Numbered from the stretch's first letter, positions 44,127 through 53,230 are shown. The stretch is DNA of 64,000 bases from Companilactobacillus alimentarius DSM 20249 (GCF_002849895.1 NZ_CP018867.1:1674001-1738000); one strand, 5' to 3'. A program made the numbers and translations. Notes: a model not told the origin generated them from the letters alone.

Positions 44127-44966
44127 TTATTCTACTTCTGTTTTAGTAGTAGTTTCATCAAACTCAATGATTTTTTCAGCTATTTCTTGAGGTTTTTCCA
44201 ACATTGCTAAATGTCCGGCACCCTTGATATCTTCTACTGTCAAATCAGGTACACGACCAATCGTAGCTTTGGCATCCTTAATACCCTTTTCACCCAAAAT
44301 TTGATCACCTTCAGCAAACATGGCTAAAGTAGGAATTTTGATAGCACGAAGACGTTTGTTCAAGAATTTCTCGCCTAAATAAAGTGAAGACATCTTTTGC
44401 AATTTCTTCGCTACTTTGTGATCGACCATATTGGCTGCCTCATCAACAATCTTGTGATCTTTCAAGGATTTACGATCAAAATCTTTATCAAAGTACATGC
44501 CAGCTTTAACTGGTGACTTAGCTAACTTTCCCAATAGTGGAATATTTGCTACAGCAGACGATGCGTCCATATCTGCATATTTATCAGTTGCTGGTGTGTT
44601 TATGAGGATTAATTTTGATATAGTAAAGCCGCGGAGTTCTGCCATATTAACTGCAACTAGTCCACCTACCCCGTAACCGACAATAATTAACTGATTAATT
44701 ATTTTCCAACGAGCGATGGCTTCCAACATATTCCAAGCCTCTGAATCAATCGTATAGTGATCGCTCTTTGATTTGCTAGACTTACCTTGTCCCAACAAAT
44801 CCAGTGCAATGACGGTATATTTATCTTTTAAATAGGGAATCATTTCATTGAAATAGTCGATTGAACCATTGATTCCGGGAATCAAAACGACAATCTTTTC
44901 ACTGTCAATTGGACCGACTAAGTTTGTATTTACGTTACCTTCGGATGTAGATAATATTTTTTCCAA
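44127..44966 (-). CDS. Alpha/beta hydrolase-fold protein lacking nucleophile Ser
   Basis: 279 residues. Alpha/beta hydrolase fold: VVLIPGINGS oxyanion loop, ALDLLGQGKSS, acid in FAEGDQILGEKG and His in GAGHLAMLEKP. The nucleophile elbow reads VGYGVGG, so Gly99 stands where GxSxG has Ser. The enzyme is therefore probably not a standard esterase; it may be a non-hydrolytic family member or inactive. Acidic tail FDETTTKTEVE. Confidence 0.8.
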   Translation of the reverse strand: MEKILSTSEGNVNTNLVGPIDSEKIVVLIPGINGSIDYFNEMIPYLKDKYTVIALDLLGQGKSSKSKSDHYTIDSEAWNMLEAIARWKIINQLIIVGYGVGGLVAVNMAELRGFTISKLILINTPATDKYADMDASSAVANIPLLGKLAKSPVKAGMYFDKDFDRKSLKDHKIVDEAANMVDHKVAKKLQKMSSLYLGEKFLNKRLRAIKIPTLAMFAEGDQILGEKGIKDAKATIGRVPDLTVEDIKGAGHLAMLEKPQEIAEKIIEFDETTTKTEVE

Positions 44967-45144
44967 ATTATTCTGCCTCTTTAGTTTTTATCTCTTACAT
45001 AAAAAATATACCTAATTTATGAAGATTTTGCATTGATTACTACAAATTTAACTTATTTTCTATTTAATTAATCTATTTTATTGACAATCCACTAAAAATG
45101 CATTAGATTGGACTAGACCAGATAAATAGAGATGGGAGATTTTA

Positions 45145-45852
45145 ATGATGAATATAATTAAAGTTAATGATACACAAATGGGTGGTAAGGAAGCTTTTAA
45201 GATTGTTAAAGCTGATATGGAAAATGGTATCAAAGTACTCGGACTTGCTACTGGTAGTAGTCCCATCACGCTTTACAAAGAAATGACAAATAGTGACCTT
45301 GATTTCTCCAATATGACTTCTGTTAACTTGGACGAATACGTTGGTCTAAAGCCTGATAACGAACAAAGTTATCACTATTTCATGAAGGAACATTTATTCA
45401 GCAAAAAACCTTTCAAGAATTCATACGTTCCTGATGGTTCAAATCCTGATGCCGAAGCTGCTACAAAAGCATATGACAAGATCATCGAAGAAAATCCTAT
45501 CGACCTTCAAATCTTAGGTATCGGTAGAAATGGTCATATCGGTTTCAACGAACCCGGTTCACCACTTGACGGTACAACTAGAAAAGTTAGTCTAACTGAA
45601 TCAACAATCGAAGCTAACACACGTTTCTTCGAAGATGAAAAAGACGTTCCTCGTTTTGCTTACTCAATGGGTATCGGTTCAATCATGAAAGCTAAGAAGA
45701 TTATTCTTCTAGCCTATGGTGAAGCTAAAGCTGATGCTATTGCCGCAACTGTTAATGGGCCTGTTACAACGGATTGCCCAGCCAGCGCTTTACAAAATCA
45801 TCCCGATGTTACTCTTATCGTCGATGATGCTGCAGCATCAAAACTAAATTAA
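45145..45852 (+). CDS. nagB: Glucosamine-6-phosphate deaminase
   Basis: 235 residues. Motifs: [52 protein letters not shown] and [13 protein letters not shown]. It converts GlcN6P to F6P and ammonia, linking amino-sugar breakdown with glycolysis. The hexameric long C terminus of E. coli NagB is absent, as in Bacillus-type enzymes. Start: tandem ATGs after GGGAG; either may be used. Confidence 0.95.
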   Translation: MMNIIKVNDTQMGGKEAFKIVKADMENGIKVLGLATGSSPITLYKEMTNSDLDFSNMTSVNLDEYVGLKPDNEQSYHYFMKEHLFSKKPFKNSYVPDGSNPDAEAATKAYDKIIEENPIDLQILGIGRNGHIGFNEPGSPLDGTTRKVSLTESTIEANTRFFEDEKDVPRFAYSMGIGSIMKAKKIILLAYGEAKADAIAATVNGPVTTDCPASALQNHPDVTLIVDDAAASKLN

Positions 45853-45872
45853 AATATTTTTAAACACATAAG

Positions 45873-45920
45873 AAAGACCAGCACAGCAATCAGTTCAGAT
45901 TGTTATACTGGTCCTTTTTT
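45873..45920. terminator. Bidirectional terminator (RGYAAYCA-type stem)
   Basis: Stem GACCAG-ACAGCAATC/GATTG-TAT-CTGGTC with A and T runs, between nagB and dxs. Confidence 0.8.
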
Positions 45921-45938
45921 TATTAAAAAAATTGTATT

Positions 45939-47681
45939 CTACAAATTGTCTACGATTTCTGAAACGATTTGTTCTGGCGTCAATTTAAATTCATGCCATA
46001 ATTCAGCTGTAGTTTCACGATCATTGAATCGTTTAGCAGCACCAAAATTCAACACATGCATAGCCGAATTATTATAAAAACGACTAACTTTTTCACCGAA
46101 GCCGCCACTTAAACTAGCTTCTTCTAGTGTGACTACTAATTGATGGTTCTTCTCTAAGTCACTCAAAGTTTCCTGATCGAGTTTTGAAATATCGCGTGGG
46201 TCAATCACCGTGGCATCAAGATCTTGTTTACTCAACTGTTGTTGGACTTCTTCAGCTAGTGGCAAGAGACTACCAACGCCTAAGAGAGCAACTTTTTTGC
46301 CAGAGTGTAAGACATTCATCTTGTGAGCATCAAAATCGGTTAACTTAGCAGAATGAACCTCATTGCTTGGAACTCTGATAGCAACTGGACCAATATTTTG
46401 GTGTAAAGCCCAATGCATCATTTCCGATAATTCTTCCTTAGTCGTTGGAGCTAAGTAAGTCAATCCAGGAATATTGCTCAACATCGCAATATCAAAAATT
46501 CCTTGATGAGTAGGGTCGCCTGCACTGATACTACCGCCTGAAACCATGATTGTTACCGGCAATTTATTAATTCCCAAGTCATGTGAAAGTTGATCATAGG
46601 CTCTTTGCAAGAACGTTCCTGATTGAAAGACAATTGGACGTAGTCCTTGTTTAGCTTGACCGGCTGCTAAAGTGATGGATTCTTGTTCAGCAATACCCAC
46701 ATCAAAGTAACGTTCTGGATATTTTTTACCAAATCGCTTCAAATCATATGAGCCAGGAATGGCTGCCGTGATTGCCGTGATTGGTGTCTTCTCTGCCATT
46801 TCTTTAGCCAATTGTTCATGAATAACATCAGTATAAGTTTCGCCTGTCGTTGGATGAAGAGTTTTTCCGGTCTTCAAATCGAAGGGAACATGCCAATGGA
46901 AAGCCTCTTTATTCGTAATAGCTGGTTGATACCCGTGACCCTTTTGCGTATGAACGTGTAATACGATTGGGTGATCGATATCTTTCACTGCTTTGAACGC
47001 CTCTAACATTGTTTCCATGTCATTACCGTTCTCAACGTAACGATAATCTAAGCCCATGGCTTTGAATAAATTGTTAGGACTTTGACCGTTGGTCTCGCGC
47101 AGATCCTTGAGTCCTTCATAGATACCGCCGTGATCTTCAGCAATGGCCATTTCGTTATCATTAACTAAAATAATCAAATTAGAATCTAGTGTAGAAGCAA
47201 TGTTCAATCCTTCCAAAGCTAGACCACCTGACAGAGAACCGTCTCCGATAACAGCCATAACGTTGCCTGCTTTATTCAAAAGATCACGAGCACTTGCCAT
47301 ACCAGTGGCTAAAGCAATTGACGTAGAAGTGTGTCCGATATTGAAATAATCATGTGGACTTTCTTCTGGAGCAGTATAACCGCTGACATCATCGAAGTGC
47401 TCTGGGCTCAACCAGGCATTCTTACGACCAGTCAGAATCTTGTGGGTATAGGATTGATGTGAAACATCCCAAACGACTTTATCAATTGGTGAATTGAAGA
47501 TTGTGTGAAAGGCAATCGTCAATTCGACTACGCCTAAATTGGGACCAACGTGTCCGCCAGTTTGACTGACTTTGTTCAATAAAACATCGCGAATTTCAGC
47601 AGCTAATTTTGTCAATTCCTCTAAATTGAGTTTCTTTAAATCAGCTGGCTGATCAATTGTATTTAAAATTGGTGTTTCCAT
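45939..47681 (-). CDS. dxs: 1-Deoxy-D-xylulose-5-phosphate synthase-like enzyme
   Basis: 580 residues, about 40 shorter than typical DXS. Thiamine-diphosphate enzyme motifs: SQTGGHVGPNLGVVELTIA, VWDVSHQSYTHKILTGR, IGHTSTSIALATGMA, VIGDGSLSGGLALEGLN, NDNEMAIAEDHG and DVGIAEQESITLAAG. It would make DXP from pyruvate and G3P. No other MEP-pathway gene is nearby; lactobacilli normally use mevalonate, so DXP may serve thiamine or pyridoxal, or the specificity may differ. Confidence 0.85.
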   Translation of the reverse strand: METPILNTIDQPADLKKLNLEELTKLAAEIRDVLLNKVSQTGGHVGPNLGVVELTIAFHTIFNSPIDKVVWDVSHQSYTHKILTGRKNAWLSPEHFDDVSGYTAPEESPHDYFNIGHTSTSIALATGMASARDLLNKAGNVMAVIGDGSLSGGLALEGLNIASTLDSNLIILVNDNEMAIAEDHGGIYEGLKDLRETNGQSPNNLFKAMGLDYRYVENGNDMETMLEAFKAVKDIDHPIVLHVHTQKGHGYQPAITNKEAFHWHVPFDLKTGKTLHPTTGETYTDVIHEQLAKEMAEKTPITAITAAIPGSYDLKRFGKKYPERYFDVGIAEQESITLAAGQAKQGLRPIVFQSGTFLQRAYDQLSHDLGINKLPVTIMVSGGSISAGDPTHQGIFDIAMLSNIPGLTYLAPTTKEELSEMMHWALHQNIGPVAIRVPSNEVHSAKLTDFDAHKMNVLHSGKKVALLGVGSLLPLAEEVQQQLSKQDLDATVIDPRDISKLDQETLSDLEKNHQLVVTLEEASLSGGFGEKVSRFYNNSAMHVLNFGAAKRFNDRETTAELWHEFKLTPEQIVSEIVDNL

Positions 47682-47836
47682 ATATTAATATTCCTCTCTA
47701 ACATGAATAACTAAATATAGATTTATATTAATACATCAAGTTAACTTTAGGTCAAGAATTTTATAAATTATATTGACAAGATATCAAACAAACCAGTAAT
47801 CTATGTAGATGTGTTTATGTGATATAGGTGGTTTAT

Positions 47837-49210
47837 ATGATAGAAAAATTATTTAAAAAAGCAGATTATAAGAAGTTTGTTGCCGACGATGCTCACTTTG
47901 AAAAAGTTTTGACACGTGGCAACTTAATCTCCATGGGAATTGGAGCCATTATTGGAACTGGAATCTTCATTCTCCCCGGTATTGTAGCTTATGGGACCGC
48001 TGGTCCGGCAATTACCATTTCATTTATTCTTGCGGCAGTCGTCTGTGTTATGACGGCGATGTGCTTTGCGGAATTATCATCAACTTTTCCAGTTGCTGGT
48101 AGTACTTATTCATATGGAAGTATTATCTTTGGACAATTTCCCGGTTGGTTGATTGGTTGGGCGTTATGTTTGGAATACGTCTTAGGCGTTTCAGCTGTAT
48201 CCTCAGGCTTTTCAGCCTACTTTGTCAGTCTCTTTAAGGGATTAGGCATCGCTTTACCTAAGGCTTTAACCGGACCCTTAGAACCAAGCAATGGTACCTT
48301 TGTCAATCTTCCCGCTATTATCGTTCTTGTTTTGATTTATTTATTGCTCAGAAGAGGAGTTTCAGCCTCCGCTCGAATGAATACCGTTATGGTCTTCGTA
48401 AAGATTGCTGTCGTTTTGGCATTTATTATTATTGGATTATTTTACATTAAGCCAACTAATTACCATCCTTATTTTCCTAAAGGTGGCATGGGAGTTGTCA
48501 AAGGAGCGGCATTAGTCTTCTTTGCCTATTTGGGCTTTGACGTTATTCCTTCATCCGCACCAGAAGTTAAAGATCCGCAAAAGAACATTCCTATCAGTAT
48601 CATGAGTTCTTTAGCCATCTGTGCCTTTTTGTACGTCATTCTTTCAGCTGTATTAACAGGTATGGTCAGTTACAAACACCTTAACGTTTCCGATCCAGTC
48701 GTTTTTGCTTTACAACGAGTAGGACTAAATAAAGTGACCTTCCTAATCAGTATTGGTGCCTTAGCAGGAATGTTTACTATGATGTTAAATACTGTTTATG
48801 GTGGTTCCCGTTTAATCTACGCCCTTGGACGTGATGGGATGATTCCTAGTTCATTTGGAAAAATCGACTCTAAAGCCAAAATGCCACTACTGTCACTCAG
48901 CACTATTACTACTTTGGCAGTTATCTTAGGTGGCTTTGTTTCATTAAATGAATTAACCAGTTTAGTTAATATTGGAACTTTGATCTCCTTTGTCTTCGTA
49001 GCACTTGGCATTATTAAATTACGCCATCGACCAGACGTTCCCAACAGTGAATTCAAAGTACCCTTCTACCCTTGGTTACCAATTATTTCAGCAATATCCT
49101 GCCTTATCCTTATGACGCAAGTCAGCATCAACTCCTGGATTGCTTTTATCTTTTGGATTTTGATTGGAGTAGTAATTTACTTTGCTTATGGCTATAAAAA
49201 GAACGACTAA
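47837..49210 (+). CDS. APC-family amino acid permease
   Basis: 457 residues, twelve membrane helices. APC signatures: MGIGAIIGTGIFILPG near residue 35 and FFAYLGFDVIPSSAPEVKDPQKNIP. It resembles YfnA/CAT-type cationic or branched-chain amino acid permeases. The substrate is not set by sequence. Start after TATAGGTGGTTTAT; monocistronic with its own terminator. Confidence 0.88.
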   Translation: MIEKLFKKADYKKFVADDAHFEKVLTRGNLISMGIGAIIGTGIFILPGIVAYGTAGPAITISFILAAVVCVMTAMCFAELSSTFPVAGSTYSYGSIIFGQFPGWLIGWALCLEYVLGVSAVSSGFSAYFVSLFKGLGIALPKALTGPLEPSNGTFVNLPAIIVLVLIYLLLRRGVSASARMNTVMVFVKIAVVLAFIIIGLFYIKPTNYHPYFPKGGMGVVKGAALVFFAYLGFDVIPSSAPEVKDPQKNIPISIMSSLAICAFLYVILSAVLTGMVSYKHLNVSDPVVFALQRVGLNKVTFLISIGALAGMFTMMLNTVYGGSRLIYALGRDGMIPSSFGKIDSKAKMPLLSLSTITTLAVILGGFVSLNELTSLVNIGTLISFVFVALGIIKLRHRPDVPNSEFKVPFYPWLPIISAISCLILMTQVSINSWIAFIFWILIGVVIYFAYGYKKND

Positions 49211-49251
49211 AAAATGCTATAAAACACATTGAAGTGTTTTATAGCATTTTT
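49210..49251. terminator. Bidirectional terminator
   Basis: Perfect stem AAAATGCTATAAAACAC/GTGTTTTATAGCATTTT with a 6-base loop. Confidence 0.9.
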
Positions 49252-49257
49252 GGGTTC

Positions 49258-49467
49258 TTATTTTTTTATAAAATGAAAAATCACTAATTGACATATAGCA
49301 ATAATCAAAAAAACAATAGATATAATGGCAATATTTATTAATTTTGTAGAGTAATTTTGTATTGCTCCGGTCGCATCTACCTGCCTAAAACATAGAAAAA
49401 GTGTAGTAACAATATATAATAAAATCCAAAAGACATTAATTAACCACCATATCTTTATTTTCCTCAT
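49258..49467 (-). CDS. Small two-helix membrane protein
   Basis: 69 residues from the ATG; the frame is open to 49497. Two membrane helices (about 6-27 and 43-64) lie either side of a short loop with RQVDATGAIQNYSTK. There is no clear ribosome site, and translation could be coupled to the LD-carboxypeptidase stop 8 bases upstream. No family recognised. Confidence 0.55.
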   Translation of the reverse strand: MRKIKIWWLINVFWILLYIVTTLFLCFRQVDATGAIQNYSTKLINIAIISIVFLIIAICQLVIFHFIKK

Positions 49468-49474
49468 ATTTAAC

Positions 49475-50551
49475 TTATTCAGCAAAGTAAGGTTCAATAA
49501 TTTTCAATTTCCTATTATCCAAATCCACTCTAGCTTTCAGGCCATATGGCAAAGCAGTTCGAGGATAAGCATGACCAAAGTTCAGATTAGTCATCAATGG
49601 CGTCTTAGTATCCTCTGTCTCTTCTTTTAAGATTTGGCAGTATTCATCATAATGAACCTCGTTTTGTGGCTTACCAGTGATAATAGCTACGACTGCTTGC
49701 AAGATTCCTTTGGATTTCAACTTCTTCAACATCCCACAATATTCTTCTGGCGTAGGCTTCTCTTCACTAGTTTCCAAGAATAAGATTTTACCCTCAAACT
49801 CTTTGGCATCAGGAATCAAATGATATTTTTCATTAATCTTCGGTTCATCGTTATAACGCTTATCGGTCAGCAAGCTATTGAGACTATCTAGACAACCACC
49901 CAATAGTTGACCTTCAACAATTCCCGATCCACGTTGAACTTGATATCCTTTAGTTTCTGGATGACTAACACGAGGCGTATCTAAGGCTGCCTTTGAAAAA
50001 TCTGTCCGTTCTTCGTACCAGACAGGGCTACTTGAAATTTCTGTAGTAGCTGGATTTTGAAAATAATGTTTCAAAGTCTTTTTAGTATATGGAAGTAATT
50101 CAGTGTCTAATTCGGCTAAATCATTGATAACATTAGGACCGTAATAAGTTGTTAATCCTAATTGGTACAACATTAAATGATTAACGGTCGTATCCGAAAA
50201 ACCAGTAAACAATTTAGGATGTTGTTGTACATTTTTAACAAATTCTGGATCATTTAACAAATAAGGTGCCAAGCGATATGTATCTTCCCCACCGATCGCA
50301 CAAAAGATTCCTTTAATCTGATTATCTGCAAAAGCCTGCTTCAAATCATCTGCACGTTTTTCGGGATGATTTTTTATGAACTCGATTCCTTTCAAACTAT
50401 TAGGCATAAATTCTGGAATTAAACCTAATTCTTCAATCCGTTTCCTACCCTGATTCAATTCATGTTTGGCAAACTCTTCCCCCAACACGCCCGCGGAAAG
50501 ACTGACAATTGCAACATGATCTCCTTTTTTTAAAGCTTGTGGTTTAATCAT
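49475..50551 (-). CDS. S66-family LD-carboxypeptidase / MccF-like peptidase
   Basis: 358 residues. Peptidase S66: nucleophile Ser in FTGFSDTT, Glu in LFLETSEEKPTPEE and His in NFGHAYPRTALPYG. These enzymes cleave the terminal D-Ala from murein tetrapeptides or inactivate microcin C-type compounds. No signal peptide, so cytoplasmic. It overlaps the ClC gene by 8 bases, forming an operon with it. Confidence 0.85.
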   Translation of the reverse strand: MIKPQALKKGDHVAIVSLSAGVLGEEFAKHELNQGRKRIEELGLIPEFMPNSLKGIEFIKNHPEKRADDLKQAFADNQIKGIFCAIGGEDTYRLAPYLLNDPEFVKNVQQHPKLFTGFSDTTVNHLMLYQLGLTTYYGPNVINDLAELDTELLPYTKKTLKHYFQNPATTEISSSPVWYEERTDFSKAALDTPRVSHPETKGYQVQRGSGIVEGQLLGGCLDSLNSLLTDKRYNDEPKINEKYHLIPDAKEFEGKILFLETSEEKPTPEEYCGMLKKLKSKGILQAVVAIITGKPQNEVHYDEYCQILKEETEDTKTPLMTNLNFGHAYPRTALPYGLKARVDLDNRKLKIIEPYFAE

Positions 50552-51749
50552 TAAAAATCCCCCCTCTTAACAAATACTTTCTTTTCAAGAATAATACGCC
50601 TGCTACCAAAATAATAATAGGCATTAGTGTAATTGGGAAAAATAGCGCAATAAAAACTCCTGCAACAATTGGTGACAACAATTCACTCATAAGTGTCGTT
50701 GCCAAGACAGCTACTACTAGTAAAGTATCAAAATTTGGCAAAAGTGTTGCAACCCCAAAACCAGCCGTCATTGTAGCAAAAGTGATCGGGAAAATATCCC
50801 CACCACGCCAATTAAAGGTTAAACACCAAGCTAGAAAAATCAATTTCAAAAGTGCCATTAAAAATAAAAACGTTGCCGATTGATTACTCCAAGCTCCAAT
50901 CAATAAATGCAAACTATGTTGACCAGAGAATAATAAATTAGGCTCCAAATATGAAATAACGATGATTCCTATGGCTCCCAAAGTAATTCTCACAGCTAAA
51001 TTTAAGTTCAATCGTTGAATAGATTTTTCAAATAAATAATTTAATTTTTTCAAAATCATCCCAATAATGATCCCTACAATCATTAAGAGCGGTACAATCC
51101 ACAATTCGCTTAACTGCCAATGCGAATGCCCTAATTTCATAATGAACGAAGGCTGATCAGTTTGTTTAATCAATAGAACAAATGCCAACAAACCGTTAAT
51201 AGAGAAAACTATGTAGAGTAATTTTTTCCATTTCAAAAATTTCGGTGTCTTAGGAGCAATTCTCCCATCATACCTCTGACGATATTTAAAGGGATTCAAG
51301 AGATGTTTTACTGATGTCCCCAGCGATAATTGTTTTAGTTCATCATATTGGAAGTAAAAGTAACGTAAATTATCAGCCTGCCAAATTGACAGTGAAATAA
51401 TAGCACTCAACAGTGCTGCTTCAGGACCAACACCACTTCCAAAACTCAATATAACCAGGGTAACCAACAGGTTCAAGAAAACATCTTGGTAATCAATCGT
51501 TTGATTTTGCCTTAATTCCTTTATTGAATCTTTTGAGGTCTTAGGAAGATTCGGCCAACGTTTTAACAAAAAATACAATATAAAACTACCAACAATGATT
51601 AAAAACGTTTGAAAAACATAACTATTACTGAGCCAAATGACTTTAGTCATAAAGCCCTCAATAACTAAAAAGGCTGCCGCAATAAGACCAATAATAGCAC
51701 TCAATATTAATCCATAACCGACGAATAGAACTTTTTTGATAGCCACCAC
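50544..51749 (-). CDS. ClC-family anion channel/transporter
   Basis: 401 residues, ten to twelve membrane helices. ClC-like motifs: GSGVGPEAALLSAI (for GxEGP) and NWRGGDIFPITFATMTAGFG (for GGxFxP). The gating Glu of ClC antiporters is at a shifted place here, so transport mode is open. It starts with GTG. A ~140-base structured RNA with its own terminator lies just upstream. Confidence 0.75.
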   Translation of the reverse strand: MVAIKKVLFVGYGLILSAIIGLIAAAFLVIEGFMTKVIWLSNSYVFQTFLIIVGSFILYFLLKRWPNLPKTSKDSIKELRQNQTIDYQDVFLNLLVTLVILSFGSGVGPEAALLSAIISLSIWQADNLRYFYFQYDELKQLSLGTSVKHLLNPFKYRQRYDGRIAPKTPKFLKWKKLLYIVFSINGLLAFVLLIKQTDQPSFIMKLGHSHWQLSELWIVPLLMIVGIIIGMILKKLNYLFEKSIQRLNLNLAVRITLGAIGIIVISYLEPNLLFSGQHSLHLLIGAWSNQSATFLFLMALLKLIFLAWCLTFNWRGGDIFPITFATMTAGFGVATLLPNFDTLLVVAVLATTLMSELLSPIVAGVFIALFFPITLMPIIILVAGVLFLKRKYLLRGGIFND

Positions 51750-51790
51750 CCACTCTCATAAATTAAGAAAATTATAGCATTGAAATTTAG

Positions 51791-51932
51791 ATAAAAAAAA
51801 GAAGCCCTGCATGTCTGCAGAACTCCTTGAGTGGTAAGTGCGGTGTGATTTTCCAAACGTTTGCACGCCAACCTCTTGCCCTTACCTCGGTTTGGCACCA
51901 AGATGTAGTATCGCACGTTCAAACATCCCCGT
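51791..51932 (-). ncRNA. Structured terminated RNA ahead of ClC gene
   Basis: Read on the minus strand. A promoter-like TTGTTA-17-TAGATT lies around 51936-51964, then a ~110-base GC-richer body with paired segments: GCCAA-CC/GG-TTGGC, GGTAAG/CTTACC and GTGCG/CGCAC, the last two competing for the same strand. A terminator closes it: GGAGUUCUGCA/UGCAGGGCUUC, loop GACA, then U8 (51793-51823). The ClC gene starts ~45 bases after. It is either a riboswitch-like attenuator or an independent small RNA. No known family matched by eye. Confidence 0.6.
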
Positions 51933-51964
51933 CAATCTAAATCACATTAAAAGTCGTAACAAAA

Positions 51965-52221
51965 ATTTATTTAATAATCATTAACCAACATATTTTCAAA
52001 ATAAATAACTAATTTCGATATTACACTTAATTAAATATTTTTACTTTTTTAGCTTGGCAACATAATTAAACCAATAAAAGTGACCAAAACATTTATATCA
52101 AATCCTACGTTCCTAAGACATTAGCTGACATTAAAATGAATCCCTAAATAACAATGGCATTTTAAACAGAATCAATTTTTTGTTGAATACATACATCTGA
52201 GTAATTAATTTAAAATGATTC
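51965..52221. other. AT-rich intergenic stretch
   Basis: About 257 AT-rich bases between the structured RNA and the PadR promoter. No ORF, RNA stem or repeat was supported here. Confidence 0.5.
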
Positions 52222-52275
52222 TTGACATTCCATACCTCCTTATACATAGTATTATGTATAAGGAGGTATGGAATG
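52222..52275 (+). promoter_or_regulatory. PadR promoter/operator: perfect 23-bp inverted repeat
   Basis: A TTGACA -35 box (52222-52227) runs into a perfect inverted repeat: left arm 52226-52248, 4-base spacer GTAT, right arm 52253-52275. The right arm contains the AAGGAGG ribosome site and ends exactly with the ATG start codon. The centre, ATACATA/TATGTAT, fits the ATGT-ACAT type of PadR operators. Confidence 0.8.
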
Positions 52276-52590
52276 AACCCACAAATAAAAAAAGGATTGT
52301 TAGATGTTTGTGTTTTAGCAAATCTAGTTGAATCCGAGTCCTACGGATATGCTATTATCAGCAACTTGGAACCAGTAATTGAAATATCCGAATCTACGCT
52401 ATATCCCATACTCAAACGCTTATTAGCTAAAAATGCAATTACTGTAACTAAACGCATTCACAATAATCGAATTAGAAAATATTACAAAATTACAGAAATT
52501 GGTAAAAATGAAATTCGACAATTTTTAAAGAATTGGAATCAAGTAGAAGATATTGTTGATTATATTCGGAGGAAAAACACAAATGCCTAA
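52273..52590 (+). CDS. PadR-family transcriptional regulator
   Basis: 105 residues. PadR winged helix: MNPQIKKGLLDVCVLANL, YGYAIISNL, ISESTLYPILKRL and RKYYKITEIGKNEI wing. Short single-domain type (like LmrR/PadR-s2). It overlaps the downstream DUF1700 gene by 8 bases. It most likely represses its own operon through the palindrome ending at its start codon. Confidence 0.88.
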   Translation: MNPQIKKGLLDVCVLANLVESESYGYAIISNLEPVIEISESTLYPILKRLLAKNAITVTKRIHNNRIRKYYKITEIGKNEIRQFLKNWNQVEDIVDYIRRKNTNA

Positions 52591-53230
52591 AGAGAAATTC
52601 TTATTAGAACTAAAATTACGATTAAAAAAATATGGAATATCTAATAGTAATCAATATATAAATTATTATTCTGAATATTTAGATGATTTAATTGAAAATG
52701 ATTACACTGAAGCTGATGCAATTAAGAAAATTGGCGGAGTTAATAACGTATTTCTAGCAATTCTATCCGATAATGATGTTCAAATATCAAATACTAAGAA
52801 TAAGATTAAAGCTGCGTTATTACTAATGGGAATTCCGGTATGGGGACCCATTGTAGCCGCAGGGTATATCATTTTACTGGCATTAGTATTTGCAGTTATG
52901 ATTTGTAGTATTGCTTTTTCATTTGCAGGTTTGTGGCTATTATTGGGAAGTCTGATTGTATTATTAAAAACAGGCTTTATAGATTTTCTATTTCAATTGG
53001 GAACTGCTTTTATTTTTGGAGGATTAGGTATAGTATTTTGGCAATTATTCGTACTTAGCTCCAAAAAAACTTTTAACTTAGTAAAATTTATATTATTGGG
53101 TTTCGGAATTATATTATTAGGAATTCTGATTTGTATAATTGTTTTTGCTGCTTTGGGATTTGACGTCAATACGATAGTTAAAAATTCTGGCAATATTTAT
53201 TCCCCTATTGGTTGGTCCTCACATTATTAA
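52583..53230 (+). CDS. DUF1700 membrane protein
   Basis: 215 residues. An N-terminal helical domain (FLLELKLRLKKYG, YYSEYLDDLIENDYTEADAIKKIGG) is followed by five or so membrane helices. PadR plus DUF1700 pairs typically continue with a DUF4097 adhesin-like protein; none follows here and the next 500 bases look decayed. Start after CGGAGGAAAAACACAA. Confidence 0.85.
   Translation: MPKEKFLLELKLRLKKYGISNSNQYINYYSEYLDDLIENDYTEADAIKKIGGVNNVFLAILSDNDVQISNTKNKIKAALLLMGIPVWGPIVAAGYIILLALVFAVMICSIAFSFAGLWLLLGSLIVLLKTGFIDFLFQLGTAFIFGGLGIVFWQLFVLSSKKTFNLVKFILLGFGIILLGILICIIVFAALGFDVNTIVKNSGNIYSPIGWSSHY

Noticed and set aside
51781..51860. T-box-like GTGGTAAGTGCGG on the plus strand upstream of no tRNA-related gene
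   Set aside because: It lacks the T-box core AGGGTGGNACCGCG and the plus strand has no gene after it; the minus-strand RNA explains the stems.
51707..51922. 71-codon minus-strand ORF across the structured RNA
   Set aside because: It runs through the RNA stems and the terminator; no ribosome site or protein-like pattern.
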